64,000 bases of DNA, taken from Aphanothece hegewaldii CCALA 016 (lineage in GTDB: Bacteria; Cyanobacteriota; Cyanobacteriia; Cyanobacteriales; Microcystaceae). The DNA is taken from positions 1 through 64,000 of the forward strand of contig NZ_PXOH01000009.1 in assembly GCF_003007785.1 (NCBI RefSeq). The letters run 5' to 3'. The notes beneath the pieces were generated by a model that was given only the letters and a program-made list of their open reading frames with translations, was not told the DNA's origin and ran no database searches. A program made the translations under genes and the position numbers. How positions within the stretch are numbered: the stretch's first letter is position 1; each line of letters starts with the position of its first letter. This document shows positions 29,139-38,010 of this stretch, one piece after another.

Positions 29139-29769
29139 TGAGAAGATCGCTAGTTATCCACCAAGAACTCAACTCAACTGGAAAGTATTTCTACAATTTT
29201 TTACTCGTCCTAAGATTGGACGTTGGATCTTAGTGTTACTGGTATATATGATGGGAACAACGATCGCTAATACGATGTTTCGTCCTTTTTTAGTTGATCT
29301 CGGTCTATCTTTGGCTCAAATTGGTTTAATTAATGGTATTGCTGCTTTTAGTGCGGGTTTCGTTGGTTCGTTTGTCGGTGGTTTTTTGGTTAAAATTCTT
29401 GGAAGAAAGCGATCTTTAATTACTTTGGGTGGAGGAATGGCGATCGCAAATGCTACTTTTATTATCCCGACTCTAGGATGGACTAGCATTCCCATTCTTT
29501 ATCTAGTAAGTATGGGATTTCAGTTTGCCTATAGTATGGCGTGTATTCCCATGTATACGGTGATGATGGACAAAAGTCGGCTCTTGACGGCGGGTTTTGA
29601 CTATACGTTACAAATTTCGCTTGTTTTTGTCGGTAGCTTAACTGCAGGTGCGATAAGCGGTTTTATTGCTAATGCAATAGGTTATCAGGGAGCTTTTCTC
29701 ATTAGTGCGACACTCGTTTTGCTAAGTATTGTTATTATTGCAAGAGTTTTTGATAATGATGAATTATAA
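29139..29769 (+). pseudogene. MFS transporter, truncated 3' part
   Basis: About 210 codons of the C-terminal half of a major facilitator protein, with roughly six membrane segments: ILVLLVYMMGTTIANTMFRPFL, GLINGIAAFSAGFVGSFVGG, then LVSMGFQFAYSMACIPMYTVMMD and further helices to the natural stop. The repeated-half motif KILGRKRSLI is visible. The N-terminal half is missing; the upstream text belongs to the TnpB element and a start codon could only be supplied from there. It resembles siderophore-importer type MFS proteins, in keeping with the neighbouring receptor fragment, but this is inference. Confidence 0.75.
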
Positions 29770-29869
29770 ATAATGCCCAATTTCGACAAAATAACCTTTA
29801 TTTTGCCAAGAATTAGTAACTCGAACTCTGCACAAAGTTGTATTTTTTGTAAAGTATCTCCAAAAACGG

Positions 29870-29900
29870 TTGACAGTGATCTTCATTTCCTGTCTATAAT
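29870..29900 (+). promoter_or_regulatory. Near-consensus promoter of the iron-uptake-like operon
   Basis: TTGACA at 29870-29875 and TATAAT at 29895-29900 both match the sigma-70 consensus, with a 19-base spacer that is slightly long. It is on the correct strand, about 170 bases upstream of the first gene of the VOC-receptor-MFS operon. Confidence 0.6.
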
Positions 29901-29913
29901 TAATATGCTTATT

Positions 29914-29932
29914 GAAAATAAGTATCATTTAT
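29914..29932 (+). promoter_or_regulatory. Fur-box-like site downstream of the promoter
   Basis: GAAAATAAGTATCATTTAT matches the 19-base Fur consensus at about 12 positions and lies just after the expected transcription start. Occupancy by Fur there would block transcription when iron is plentiful, which fits a TonB receptor operon. The match is partial and AT-rich DNA gives chance hits. Confidence 0.35.
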
Positions 29933-30068
29933 TCGATAGATAGATGAGCCTTTTCAATATCGAGCTAATTTTTAGTAGCCATTAATGACTTTATATGTAA
30001 ACAAAAATTCAAAATTAAATTTTCTACATCGCTCTTAGAAACACTACTACCACTAACGGAAAATCTCT

Positions 30069-30800
30069 ATGACAACTCAACTATTAATGGTGAATACAGA
30101 TCATGCTTTACTAGAAGTCGATCATCTTCAAATCTATACAGGAAGAAGATTATCAGACGTTTTTGTGTTGCAAGAACTAGGTTTAAACAACCCTCCTCAG
30201 ACTGTTAGACGTGAGTCACAAGGAACTGTATCAACGATCTTCTTTTTTGAAAATGCTTATCTTGAGCTTATCTCAATTGAAGACGAAATTGCTTTTAGAC
30301 AGTATTCGGCACAAACAAAGATGAATCTTCTAGAGCGATCGCAGTGGCAGCAAACTGGCGCATCTCCCTTCGGTATTGGTTTACGGGCTAAAATTAATTA
30401 TCGTTTTCATTTATCAACATCTATAGATAGCACATTTAAAACAGAGTGGGGCGATTCTGAAACAAAAATTAATTTTTCAGCAGAAAACTTAGAAGCAATT
30501 CAAGAGCCGATATGTTTTACAATTCCTCATCAAATCGCGCTGACGAACTGGTTAGATAATAAAAACGAATATCATCAGGAATTGATGACTCATCCTTTAG
30601 GAATTAAAAAACTAACTGGAGTAAAAATCAAAGTTAATACTCATCTTGCTTTGACAAATGCGGTTTCTTTGCTAGAAGATCAGGGAATTATCGCCATTGA
30701 ACGAGGCAAATCACCCCTGCTAGAATTAACCTTTGATGAAAATGCTCAAAATCAGGTAGTTGATGCTCGTCCTTGGCTCCCGATTTTACTCAGATATTAA
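30069..30800 (+). CDS. VOC-superfamily (glyoxalase-like domain) protein
   Basis: A 243-residue soluble protein. The start HALLEVDHLQIYTGRR and the later TIFFFENAYLELISIED match the beta-alpha-beta units of the glyoxalase-like/VOC superfamily. The C-terminal half has a second such unit (MTHPLGIKKLTGVKIKVN). The chemistry of VOC proteins is varied: isomerases, dioxygenases, or binding proteins. It is the first gene of an operon with a TonB receptor 42 bases downstream and an MFS exporter, so it may bind or modify the transported metallophore; this is inference from context. No metal-binding site is assigned. Confidence 0.65.
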   Translation: MTTQLLMVNTDHALLEVDHLQIYTGRRLSDVFVLQELGLNNPPQTVRRESQGTVSTIFFFENAYLELISIEDEIAFRQYSAQTKMNLLERSQWQQTGASPFGIGLRAKINYRFHLSTSIDSTFKTEWGDSETKINFSAENLEAIQEPICFTIPHQIALTNWLDNKNEYHQELMTHPLGIKKLTGVKIKVNTHLALTNAVSLLEDQGIIAIERGKSPLLELTFDENAQNQVVDARPWLPILLRY

Positions 30801-30842
30801 CTGAGTATTAGACATCTGCGTATATAAATTTATAAATTAATT

Positions 30843-33320
30843 ATGAAAAGAAACAAACTAGAGTTATTTTTCCCTAGTTTATGGCTGACTGGCGCAATTT
30901 CTGTGTGTGTATCTCAACCCGCTTGGGCGCAAGTTATTCAAATTACACAAGTTACAGAAATCCGTTTAGAAACAACAGAAAACGGCTTAGATCTCATTGT
31001 ACAGACGGGTAATAGTTCTATTGCTCCATTGACTCAAACTCGCTCCGGAAATACTCTATTAATCGAGCTTAAAAATGCTCAACTTAAATTACCAAACGGT
31101 GCAAGAGACTTTCGACAAAATAACCCATTACCGGGGATTAATTCAATCCAAGTGAATCAACAATCCAATAGTATTCTAATTACCATTGTCGGCACTGATA
31201 CACAACCTGTTGCAGAAGTCAAGACCAATCCTCAAGGATTATTAATTAGTCTAACTAAAACAGAGGAAATGATCACTGAAGAAGAGGAAATTGTTATTGT
31301 AGCGACTCAAGAAACGCCCCCAGAAAACAGTTACGCACCACCTCAAGAGGCTTCAGTATCGAGAGATGGTACATCAATATTAAATACACCTCAAGATATT
31401 GATGTTGTTCCAGGGCAAGTCATCCAAGATCAAAATAATGCTACAGTTAGTGAGAGTCTAAGAAATGTTAGCGGCGTAACCAGTGGTCGTGTCTCGACTA
31501 GCTCTCTCTCTTTAACCCCTGTCATTCGTGGGTTTGAAAGTTCAAATATCTTAAGAAATGGCTTGCGAGACGAGACACAAAGATTTTTTGGCGGAATTAC
31601 AACCAATGTTGAACGGATCGAAGTTCTCAAAGGCCCCGCTTCTATTCTATTTGGTCAAGGAAACTTAGGCGGAACCGTTAATCTTGTCACCAAACAACCC
31701 CTGAGTGATCCCCTGTACCGTATCGAATTTAATGCCGGTCAATTTAATCTGATTCGTCCTGTAATTGATTTAGGTGGGCCATTAAATAGCGATCGTAGCA
31801 TTTTATATCGTTTAGCGTCTTCCTATGAGACAAGCGATACTTTTCAAGACTTTGAACGAATTGATCGAAGATTTATAGTTGCACCAGCGATCTCGATTCA
31901 AATTGCCGAAAATACTAAAATTACCTTTGAAGGCGAGTATCTAGATGCTAAAACTAATGGTTCAGGTCCCGAACTTCCCGCAGTTGGAACAGCAGTCAGA
32001 AACCCCAACGGACAATTAAATATCCGAACCAACTTAGGGGAACCTTCCTTAACTGAAAGTGAAAGTTATGTAACTCGTTTTGCTCATCGTTTTGAACATC
32101 AATTTAATGAACAATGGTCAATTAAAAATGAATTTTTGCTGGCTTTAGGTTACACTCCCGAAGAAACAGGAAATGTTTTCGTATTACCCGTTTCCTTAAG
32201 CTCAGATGATCGCACTCTGACACGATTATTAGCCGATAACCCCTCTCAACAAACTAACTATATCCTTAATACTAGCGTGGTGGGAAATATCCAAGCTACT
32301 AGCTGGATGGCTCATAAAATTTTCTTCGGGATCGAGTATGCTTATGAAGAAAACGACGATAAAATTTTCTTCAGTAATTTAGATGATATTGATATCTTTA
32401 ATCCTGTTTATAGTCCCGATAGTGTGAGAAATAGATTTCCCTTTCAAGATTATTATACAACTATCAATTCTTGGGGTTTTTACTTACAAGATCAGATCAC
32501 ATTTTTTGATAAATTGATTTTAGTTTTAGGGGGACGTTTTGATATTGCCGAGCAAAATTTTACCGATCGCCTACAGGAACAAAATAATATTTATCGACAG
32601 GATAATGTTTTTAGTCCACGAGTAGGTCTAATTTATAAACCAATTGAAATAATTTCTTTGTATGCGAGTTTTGGTCAATCCTTTGAACCAGTCGCGGGAC
32701 AAAGTTTTACTGGGGAATTTTTTGAACCCGAACAAGGCACACAGTATGAAGTCGGAGTCAAAGCAGAACTAATTCCAGATAGACTGCTCGCTACTTTAGC
32801 ATTCTACGATCTCACCCGCACCAATTATATCGATCAAGATCCCGATAATGCAGGCTTTCAAATTCAAATCGGTGAGCAAAAAAGCCGAGGAATTGAATTA
32901 GATATAGTCGGTGAAATCTTACCAGGATGGAACATCATCGGTTACTATTCTTATACCGATGCCACCATTACTGACGATAAACGCGCTAATTTAGTCGATA
33001 ATCAACTGACTAATGTTCCTAAACACGCGGCAGGTGTCTGGACAACTTATATCCTTCAACAAGGCATTCTACAAGGTTTAGGCTTTGGTATGGGCGTATT
33101 TTTTGAAGGCGATCAACAGGGAGATTTAGAAAATACATTTGTACTGCCGAGTTATGTTCGTGCCGATGCAGCGATTTATTATCGACGAGATCAATTAAAT
33201 CTAGCCGTTAACTTCAAAAACCTTTTTGATAATCGATATTTTGAAGGCTCACGCAATGATGTTAGAGTAATTCCAGGTGCGCCATTTTCTGTCGTGGGAA
33301 CGATTTCCTGGGAGTTTTAG
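30843..33320 (+). CDS. TonB-dependent siderophore receptor with AMIN domain
   Basis: An 825-residue outer-membrane receptor. Signal peptide to about residue 29 (PAWA-Q), AMIN domain about 33-140, then an acidic linker with EEEIVIVATQE (TonB-box-like), plug domain about 185-290 (TPQDIDVVPGQVIQDQN, VERIEVLKGPASILFGQG), and a beta-barrel to the terminal Phe of VVGTISWEF, the usual outer-membrane signature. The barrel motif RADAAIYYRRDQLNLAVNFKNLFDNRYF is typical of siderophore receptors. It imports a ferric siderophore with energy from TonB-ExbBD, which are not in this window. It is the middle gene of the operon: the MFS gene starts five bases after its stop. Siderophore type cannot be read. Confidence 0.93.
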   Translation: MKRNKLELFFPSLWLTGAISVCVSQPAWAQVIQITQVTEIRLETTENGLDLIVQTGNSSIAPLTQTRSGNTLLIELKNAQLKLPNGARDFRQNNPLPGINSIQVNQQSNSILITIVGTDTQPVAEVKTNPQGLLISLTKTEEMITEEEEIVIVATQETPPENSYAPPQEASVSRDGTSILNTPQDIDVVPGQVIQDQNNATVSESLRNVSGVTSGRVSTSSLSLTPVIRGFESSNILRNGLRDETQRFFGGITTNVERIEVLKGPASILFGQGNLGGTVNLVTKQPLSDPLYRIEFNAGQFNLIRPVIDLGGPLNSDRSILYRLASSYETSDTFQDFERIDRRFIVAPAISIQIAENTKITFEGEYLDAKTNGSGPELPAVGTAVRNPNGQLNIRTNLGEPSLTESESYVTRFAHRFEHQFNEQWSIKNEFLLALGYTPEETGNVFVLPVSLSSDDRTLTRLLADNPSQQTNYILNTSVVGNIQATSWMAHKIFFGIEYAYEENDDKIFFSNLDDIDIFNPVYSPDSVRNRFPFQDYYTTINSWGFYLQDQITFFDKLILVLGGRFDIAEQNFTDRLQEQNNIYRQDNVFSPRVGLIYKPIEIISLYASFGQSFEPVAGQSFTGEFFEPEQGTQYEVGVKAELIPDRLLATLAFYDLTRTNYIDQDPDNAGFQIQIGEQKSRGIELDIVGEILPGWNIIGYYSYTDATITDDKRANLVDNQLTNVPKHAAGVWTTYILQQGILQGLGFGMGVFFEGDQQGDLENTFVLPSYVRADAAIYYRRDQLNLAVNFKNLFDNRYFEGSRNDVRVIPGAPFSVVGTISWEF

Positions 33321-33325
33321 AGAAA

Positions 33326-34606
33326 ATGCGAACTTTTGTAATAATTTGGCTAGGGCAGATGGTGTCTACCATTGGTAGTTTTATGACGGTTTTTGCTCTA
33401 ACGATTTGGGTGTGGCAACAAACGGGAAATGCGACGGATCTAACCTTAGTTACTTTTTTTTCCCAACTACCGCGCATTTTTGTGACTCCCGTTGCTGGTA
33501 TTATTGTCGATCGCTTTAGCCGTAAAAATTTAATGTTACTAGGAGATTGGATCGCGCTATTTTGTACAGGTGCGATCGCTATTCTTTATTTTTCAGAACG
33601 ATTACAAATTTGGCATCTTTATGTTGCTGTTGCGGTTTACGGTTGTTTTGGACAGATACAAATGCTGGCTTATTCGACATCAATCAGTATGCTAGTCTCG
33701 AAACAGAATTATACTCGTGCTGAAAGTATGGTGGCTGCGGTTGGCTATGGAAGTGCGATTATTGCCCCTGCTTTGGCGGGTAGTCTTTATACTATCATTG
33801 GTTTAAGAGGAATTCTCCTGATCGATCTCCTCACTTTTACGGCGGCTATTGGAACTCTTTTTGGCGTTGTGATCCCCCAACCTCCGGATCATTCATCATC
33901 TGAAGAAAACATCTGGCTCTCTTTAACCTTTGGTTTTCGCTATATTTCTACTAAACCCAGTTTGGTAGCGATGGTGATTGCGTTTTCGCTTTTTGCCCTA
34001 CCTAGTGACATTGGGAAAGCCTTATATAGCCCATTGATTCTAGCACGTTCTGGCGGTGACGCTCAGGTTTTAGGAACTGTAACAACCGCCGCAGGAATTG
34101 GCGGTATTTTAGGAGCAATATTACTGAGTGTTTGGGGTGGTTTTAAACGTCGAATTAACGGAATGCTACTCGGTTTTATTGGCACAGGTTTCTTTAAAAT
34201 ATTGTTAGGTTTAGGTCAAACGCCTCTAGTTTGGATCGGGGCGCATTTTGCTGCATCTTTACCCATTCCTCTGTTTTATAGTTCGAGTAATGCAATTTGG
34301 TATTCTAAAGTACCGCCCGCGTTGCAAGGAAGGGTTTTAGCGGCTGATCAGATGATTGGTTTAGTGATTACGGCTTTTTCTGCTTTAATTGCGGGGCCAT
34401 TAGTCGATCGCTTTTTTGAACCTGCTATGGTTGAGAGTGGAAGTTTAGCGGCTATTTTTGCACCGATTTTTGGTACGGGATCTGGTGCGGGGATCGCTCT
34501 TTTATATTCTTTAATGGCATTCTGTACCATGTTAGTCGGTATAGGGGGTTATGCTTTTCGTACTTTGCGAGATGTTGAGATCCTTTTAAGTGATTATGAA
34601 ATGTAG
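33326..34606 (+). CDS. MFS transporter, EntS-like exporter type
   Basis: A 426-residue major facilitator with about twelve membrane segments. MVSTIGSFMTVFALTIWVWQQTGNATDLTLV and the loop GIIVDRFSRKNLMLLGD place it with the exporter group that includes EntS and related proteins, often labelled MFS_3. It begins five bases after the TonB receptor stop, almost certainly translationally linked, so a role in siderophore export or recovery is likely but not shown. The promoter and Fur-like site at 29870-29932 probably serve all three genes. It converges on the ABC permease gene, 20 bases away. Confidence 0.85.
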   Translation: MRTFVIIWLGQMVSTIGSFMTVFALTIWVWQQTGNATDLTLVTFFSQLPRIFVTPVAGIIVDRFSRKNLMLLGDWIALFCTGAIAILYFSERLQIWHLYVAVAVYGCFGQIQMLAYSTSISMLVSKQNYTRAESMVAAVGYGSAIIAPALAGSLYTIIGLRGILLIDLLTFTAAIGTLFGVVIPQPPDHSSSEENIWLSLTFGFRYISTKPSLVAMVIAFSLFALPSDIGKALYSPLILARSGGDAQVLGTVTTAAGIGGILGAILLSVWGGFKRRINGMLLGFIGTGFFKILLGLGQTPLVWIGAHFAASLPIPLFYSSSNAIWYSKVPPALQGRVLAADQMIGLVITAFSALIAGPLVDRFFEPAMVESGSLAAIFAPIFGTGSGAGIALLYSLMAFCTMLVGIGGYAFRTLRDVEILLSDYEM

Positions 34607-34626
34607 AGACGTGATATATCGCATCT

Positions 34627-35844
34627 TTACGATTTTCTTAAAGCAACAATGGGTTCAAGTTGTGCGGCTTTTTGGGCTGGAACTACACCAAAAAATAACC
34701 CTATTGCGCCCGATGTCCCAACTGCTAGAACAATCACCCAAGGAGACAAGATTACGGATAAAGTGGATAGGCTACTAATTAATAAACTTCCGCTAATACC
34801 GATCACTGTGCCTAAAATTCCTCCTGCTATTGAAAGTAGAATTGATTCAATGAGAAATTGAAAAAGAATATCTTTTTCGGTTGCTCCTAAAGCTTTGCGT
34901 AGTCCGATTTCTTGGGTTCGTTCGGTGACGGAAACTAGCATAATATTCATGACTCCGATCCCACCCACAAGTAATGATATACTCGCAATGAGAGCCAGCA
35001 TGACAATTAGTCCGTTAGTAACCAAATCTACTGTTTTTAGAATTGTCTCTTGGGTGCTTACTGTAAAGTCATCTTCATTTGTAATTTTATGTCGTAAACG
35101 AAGTAAGTTTTCAATTTGGAATTTAGCGGCGCGAATACTATTTTTATCTCGTGCGGAAACTGACATATAAGTTAAGGCGGTTCCATAGGGCGAGTTTTGT
35201 CCTCTGAGTTTAAGAGTCAGAGTTGAAATGGGTAAATAGGCTGTTTCGTCTTGATTAGTGCCTAAAAATGTTCCTTTGGGTTCCAGCACACCAACGACTT
35301 CTAAACGAAGATTTCTAATTTGGATTTGTTCGCCTAAAGGGTTTTTCTCTACAAAAAGTCGTTGAGCTAAATCATAACCCAGTACGACAACTGATATCTT
35401 GCGTTTTATGTCAATTTGTGTTATGAATCTTCCTTTAGCAATTTGATAGTTTCTCACTTCGAGAAATTCGGGTGTTACTCCTAAAACTAATTGTTTGGTG
35501 TTGCGGTTACGATAAGTAATTAATTCTCTTAAATTAATTTGTGGGGCGACGGCGGCGACTGTGGGGACTTGAGATGCGATCGCTTCGGCATCGGCTAAAA
35601 CTAGCGTTTTTGGGGGATTTAAGCTCGTTTCTCGTGCTTTTTCTGATCCCGGTGAGACAAAAAGAACATTTGGCCCCAAGGATTTAAACTGTTCGGTTGC
35701 TAGTTGTTTCGCACCTTCTCCGATCCCAATCATTAAAATTACTGAAGCACTCCCGATGGTGATTCCTGTTATTGTTAAGCTACTCCGCAGTTTATGAGCA
35801 ATTAGGGTGGCTGATGCCATTTTGAAACTTTCTAAAATGTTCAT
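34627..35844 (-). CDS. MacB-type ABC transporter permease
   Basis: A 405-residue permease of the MacB/FtsX type. It opens MNILESFKMASATLIAHKLRSSLTITGITIGSASVILMIGIGEGAKQ, the standard first membrane segment, followed by a large periplasmic domain (about residues 50-270) and three C-terminal membrane segments with VGGIGVMNIMLVSVTERTQEIGLRKALGA. These permeases work with a membrane-fusion protein and an ATPase to push substrates or do mechanical work in the periplasm. Neither partner is adjacent: the flanks are the MFS gene and a pseudogene. The partner genes may have been lost or lie elsewhere. Start ATG 35842-35844. Confidence 0.9.
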   Translation of the reverse strand: MNILESFKMASATLIAHKLRSSLTITGITIGSASVILMIGIGEGAKQLATEQFKSLGPNVLFVSPGSEKARETSLNPPKTLVLADAEAIASQVPTVAAVAPQINLRELITYRNRNTKQLVLGVTPEFLEVRNYQIAKGRFITQIDIKRKISVVVLGYDLAQRLFVEKNPLGEQIQIRNLRLEVVGVLEPKGTFLGTNQDETAYLPISTLTLKLRGQNSPYGTALTYMSVSARDKNSIRAAKFQIENLLRLRHKITNEDDFTVSTQETILKTVDLVTNGLIVMLALIASISLLVGGIGVMNIMLVSVTERTQEIGLRKALGATEKDILFQFLIESILLSIAGGILGTVIGISGSLLISSLSTLSVILSPWVIVLAVGTSGAIGLFFGVVPAQKAAQLEPIVALRKS

Positions 35845-36093
35845 TATTTCAATTATTTAAGATTTAACAATTTAAGTACAGTTTTTTGACTTTTTGTAGT
35901 AAGCTAATTTTATAAATTTGGGTTTCATCCCTATTGTGTCTGCCATTCAAAATCATGAAAGTATTACAGTTCGACAGCTACTAAACCATACTAGCGGAAT
36001 CTCTGATTATCTAAATCCTTTGTTTGGACAAGTACAAACTAATCCTCTTGTCTTCCTCAATAATTGGCAACCCGAAGAGCTTGTCTCTTTTAT

Positions 36094-37438
36094 GAAGTGC
36101 CGAGAACACCCGCGATTTCAATCGTGGGATGGAAGGCACGTTTTTAACCAAGTATAGCATTTTAGATAAACTATGCTAGAATTGGGCTAGGAGGTTTTGG
36201 TTATGGCAAACAAAGCGTATAAATTTCGACTATATCCGAATCAAGAACAACAAGCATTTTTGCAAAAATGCTTCGGATGTTCACGCTTTGTTTACAATCA
36301 CTTTTTAAGAGTGACCACCGATGTCTATGCTGAGTATAAAAAACATTTTAGATACAAAGAATGGGCTAACTTACTTGTTCAACTCAAGAAAGAGTTTAAC
36401 TGGTTAAGTGAAGTCAATTCCCAGTCATTACAACAGACATTAAAAGATTTAGAATCAGCCTTTACACGGTTCTTGAAAAAGCTAGGCAAGTTTCCGAGAT
36501 TTAAAAGGAAGTCAAATCGGCAATCTTTTAGGGTTCCTCAACATTTCTCAATTACGGAAGATAACAAACTTAAACTTCCGAAAATGGATGCTATCTCTAT
36601 GGTCATTCATCGAGAAGTTGAAGGAACTGTTAAAAGCGTCACGATTAGCAAAACTCCATCAGGAAAGTATTTTGCATCGATATTAACCGAGCAGGATATC
36701 CCAAAAGTTCCGTTAAATGGAGGCAAAATTGGATTAGACTTAGGTTTAAAGGATTTTTGTATTACCTCTAAACCTGAGAAGTTCAAGAACGCTAAATACT
36801 TTCAGAAGTCGTTAAGACGATTAAAAATTAGACAAAGGAGGTTAAGCCGAAAAGAAAAAGGTTCTAATAATCGGAATAAAGCTAGACTTGCTGTAGCTAA
36901 AGTTCACGAGAAAGTAGCCAATCAGCGATTAGACTACCAACATAAAATAAGTCTAAAGCTAACACACGAAAATCAAGTTATTAGCTGTGAAGACTTAAAT
37001 ATTAAAGGAATGGTCAAAAATCGAAAATTAGCCAAACAAATTAGTGATGTAGCTTGGGGACAATTTCTAAATCTTTTGGAGTACAAAGGAGAACTCTATG
37101 GTTGTGATATATACCGTGTCGATAGATTCTTTCCTAGTTCTAAAAGATGTTCTAACTGTGGGTATATTAAAGAGGATTTAACTCTAAAAGATAGAGAATG
37201 GTCTTGTCCCGAATGCAAAGCGCATCATGACCGCGATGTTAATGCTTGTCATAATTTGTTAGCCTTCTCTGAACGGACATCTCACGGTCTGCAGGCAACC
37301 TCCAGACCCGTGTCCTCATCTAAAATACTGTCGCTTATGACAGGAATCTACGCCTAAGAATGCTGTTGAAATACAGTGCATCAATTCGGTTACGAATTGA
37401 GTCTAGGAAGCCCGTGTCTTCAGACATGGGTGCTTCAC
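36094..37438 (+). mobile_element. IS200/IS605-type element with tnpB only, ends resolved
   Basis: The left end holds the hairpin CCCGCGAT-TTCA-ATCGTGGG (36109-36128) and the right end CCCGTGTC-TTCA-GACATGGG (37411-37430), both with the same TTCA loop and one G-T wobble, typical of IS200/IS605. A further perfect stem, TCAATTCG-GTTA-CGAATTGA, lies at 37381-37400. Excising 36094-37438 restores the serine-hydrolase frame, so the ends are known to within a base or two. There is no target duplication, as expected for this transposition chemistry. The left flank CTTTTAT is the likely target/TAM motif. Confidence 0.9.
36203..37357 (+). CDS. tnpB: TnpB, RNA-guided nuclease of the second element
   Basis: A 384-residue TnpB. 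The ATG at 36203 is chosen over TTG 36197 because TAGGAGG ends eight bases before it. RuvC acidic residues are in IGLDLGLKDF, VISCEDLNIKGM and HHDRDVNA; zinc-finger cysteines are CSNC and CPEC. All are conserved, so activity is plausible. It is only distantly similar to the first TnpB in the window, so the two elements arrived independently. No tnpA accompanies it. The reading frame is intact within a decayed host gene, which suggests a more recent arrival than the decay. Confidence 0.93.
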   Translation: MANKAYKFRLYPNQEQQAFLQKCFGCSRFVYNHFLRVTTDVYAEYKKHFRYKEWANLLVQLKKEFNWLSEVNSQSLQQTLKDLESAFTRFLKKLGKFPRFKRKSNRQSFRVPQHFSITEDNKLKLPKMDAISMVIHREVEGTVKSVTISKTPSGKYFASILTEQDIPKVPLNGGKIGLDLGLKDFCITSKPEKFKNAKYFQKSLRRLKIRQRRLSRKEKGSNNRNKARLAVAKVHEKVANQRLDYQHKISLKLTHENQVISCEDLNIKGMVKNRKLAKQISDVAWGQFLNLLEYKGELYGCDIYRVDRFFPSSKRCSNCGYIKEDLTLKDREWSCPECKAHHDRDVNACHNLLAFSERTSHGLQATSRPVSSSKILSLMTGIYA

Positions 37439-37458
37439 ATACGGACAAGATGCTCTTT
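37335..37458 (+). ncRNA. Predicted omega RNA of the second tnpB element
   Basis: By family knowledge the guide RNA comprises the 3' end of tnpB and the right end. Here it would include the stems at 37381-37400 and 37411-37430 and run into the flanking guide, ATACGGACAAG onward, from 37439. The guide would direct TnpB to the empty serine-hydrolase site next to the CTTTTAT motif. Ends are inferred. Confidence 0.45.
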
Positions 37459-37574
37459 TTTAGCTTGAGGAATCATGGAAGTATTCTAGTACCAATTAGA
37501 TTTTACTAGGTATGGTTTATGCAAATTTTGCACAAATGTCAAAGGCGATTAAAGCTCGTCTGATAAGTTATTGA

Positions 37575-38010
37575 CAAAACTATTCAATTATTCTCAGAGA
37601 CAGGTCTTAATAATTTGTAATTATTTTTACCATTTGGCTAACTCATCTGTCCTTGGACATGATCCGTGTAATGCCGTCTGAGCTAACACATTCCAACTCG
37701 CCAAACCTTGTAATTATCATGAATGACTTAAAAGTTTATGAAAATTTTATAAAAGAAGCTTGGCAAAGCAGATGTTATAGTGGTATGCTTTTCTTAGTCA
37801 AATTTAATTGAAACTAATTGTCAATAAAGTGCAAATTCGAGTTAAATTTCCAACAACAAGATAATACTTGTCTAAGCGGGCATCTGCCTCAAAGAAAGAA
37901 ATTTAGCCGAGAAGAATTGCTGATGAAGCTCATTCGCTCATTCTGATAAAGACATCCGAATCTTGCTTCGACACAACAAATAGTCAACCGTAAGGTAACT
38001 AATTAAGAAT
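37575..38010. other. Spacer before the giant exoprotein gene
   Basis: AT-rich 436-base spacer. It probably contains the last decayed part of the serine hydrolase and the promoter of the giant gene. I see no convincing promoter pair, no structured RNA and no intact gene. Confidence 0.45.

Larger units (their letters stand above)
35918..37574 (+). pseudogene. Serine hydrolase (class C beta-lactamase family) split by an IS element
   Basis: The left fragment 35918-36093 encodes SITVRQLLNHTSGISDYLNP, the hallmark of the beta-lactamase/D-Ala-D-Ala carboxypeptidase-like family. The right fragment 37439-37574 encodes GQDALF, then ESWKYSSTN, then ILLGMV, matching the YSNTNYILLG motif. Joining base 36093 to 37439 restores one reading frame (LVSF-IYGQDALF). 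The 5' end is already missing at 35918, and the right fragment has two in-frame stops (after ALF and after SSTN), so the gene was decaying in addition to the insertion. Substrate of the ancestor is unknown. Confidence 0.8.

Noticed and set aside
28005-29141. Long plus-strand frame opposite the first tnpB
   Set aside because: It mirrors a complete TnpB on the other strand, has no recognisable domain and a composition typical of antisense frames.
37741-37790. Promoter-like TATAGT upstream of the giant exoprotein gene
   Set aside because: No matching -35 element at a proper distance; AT-rich sequence gives such hits by chance.
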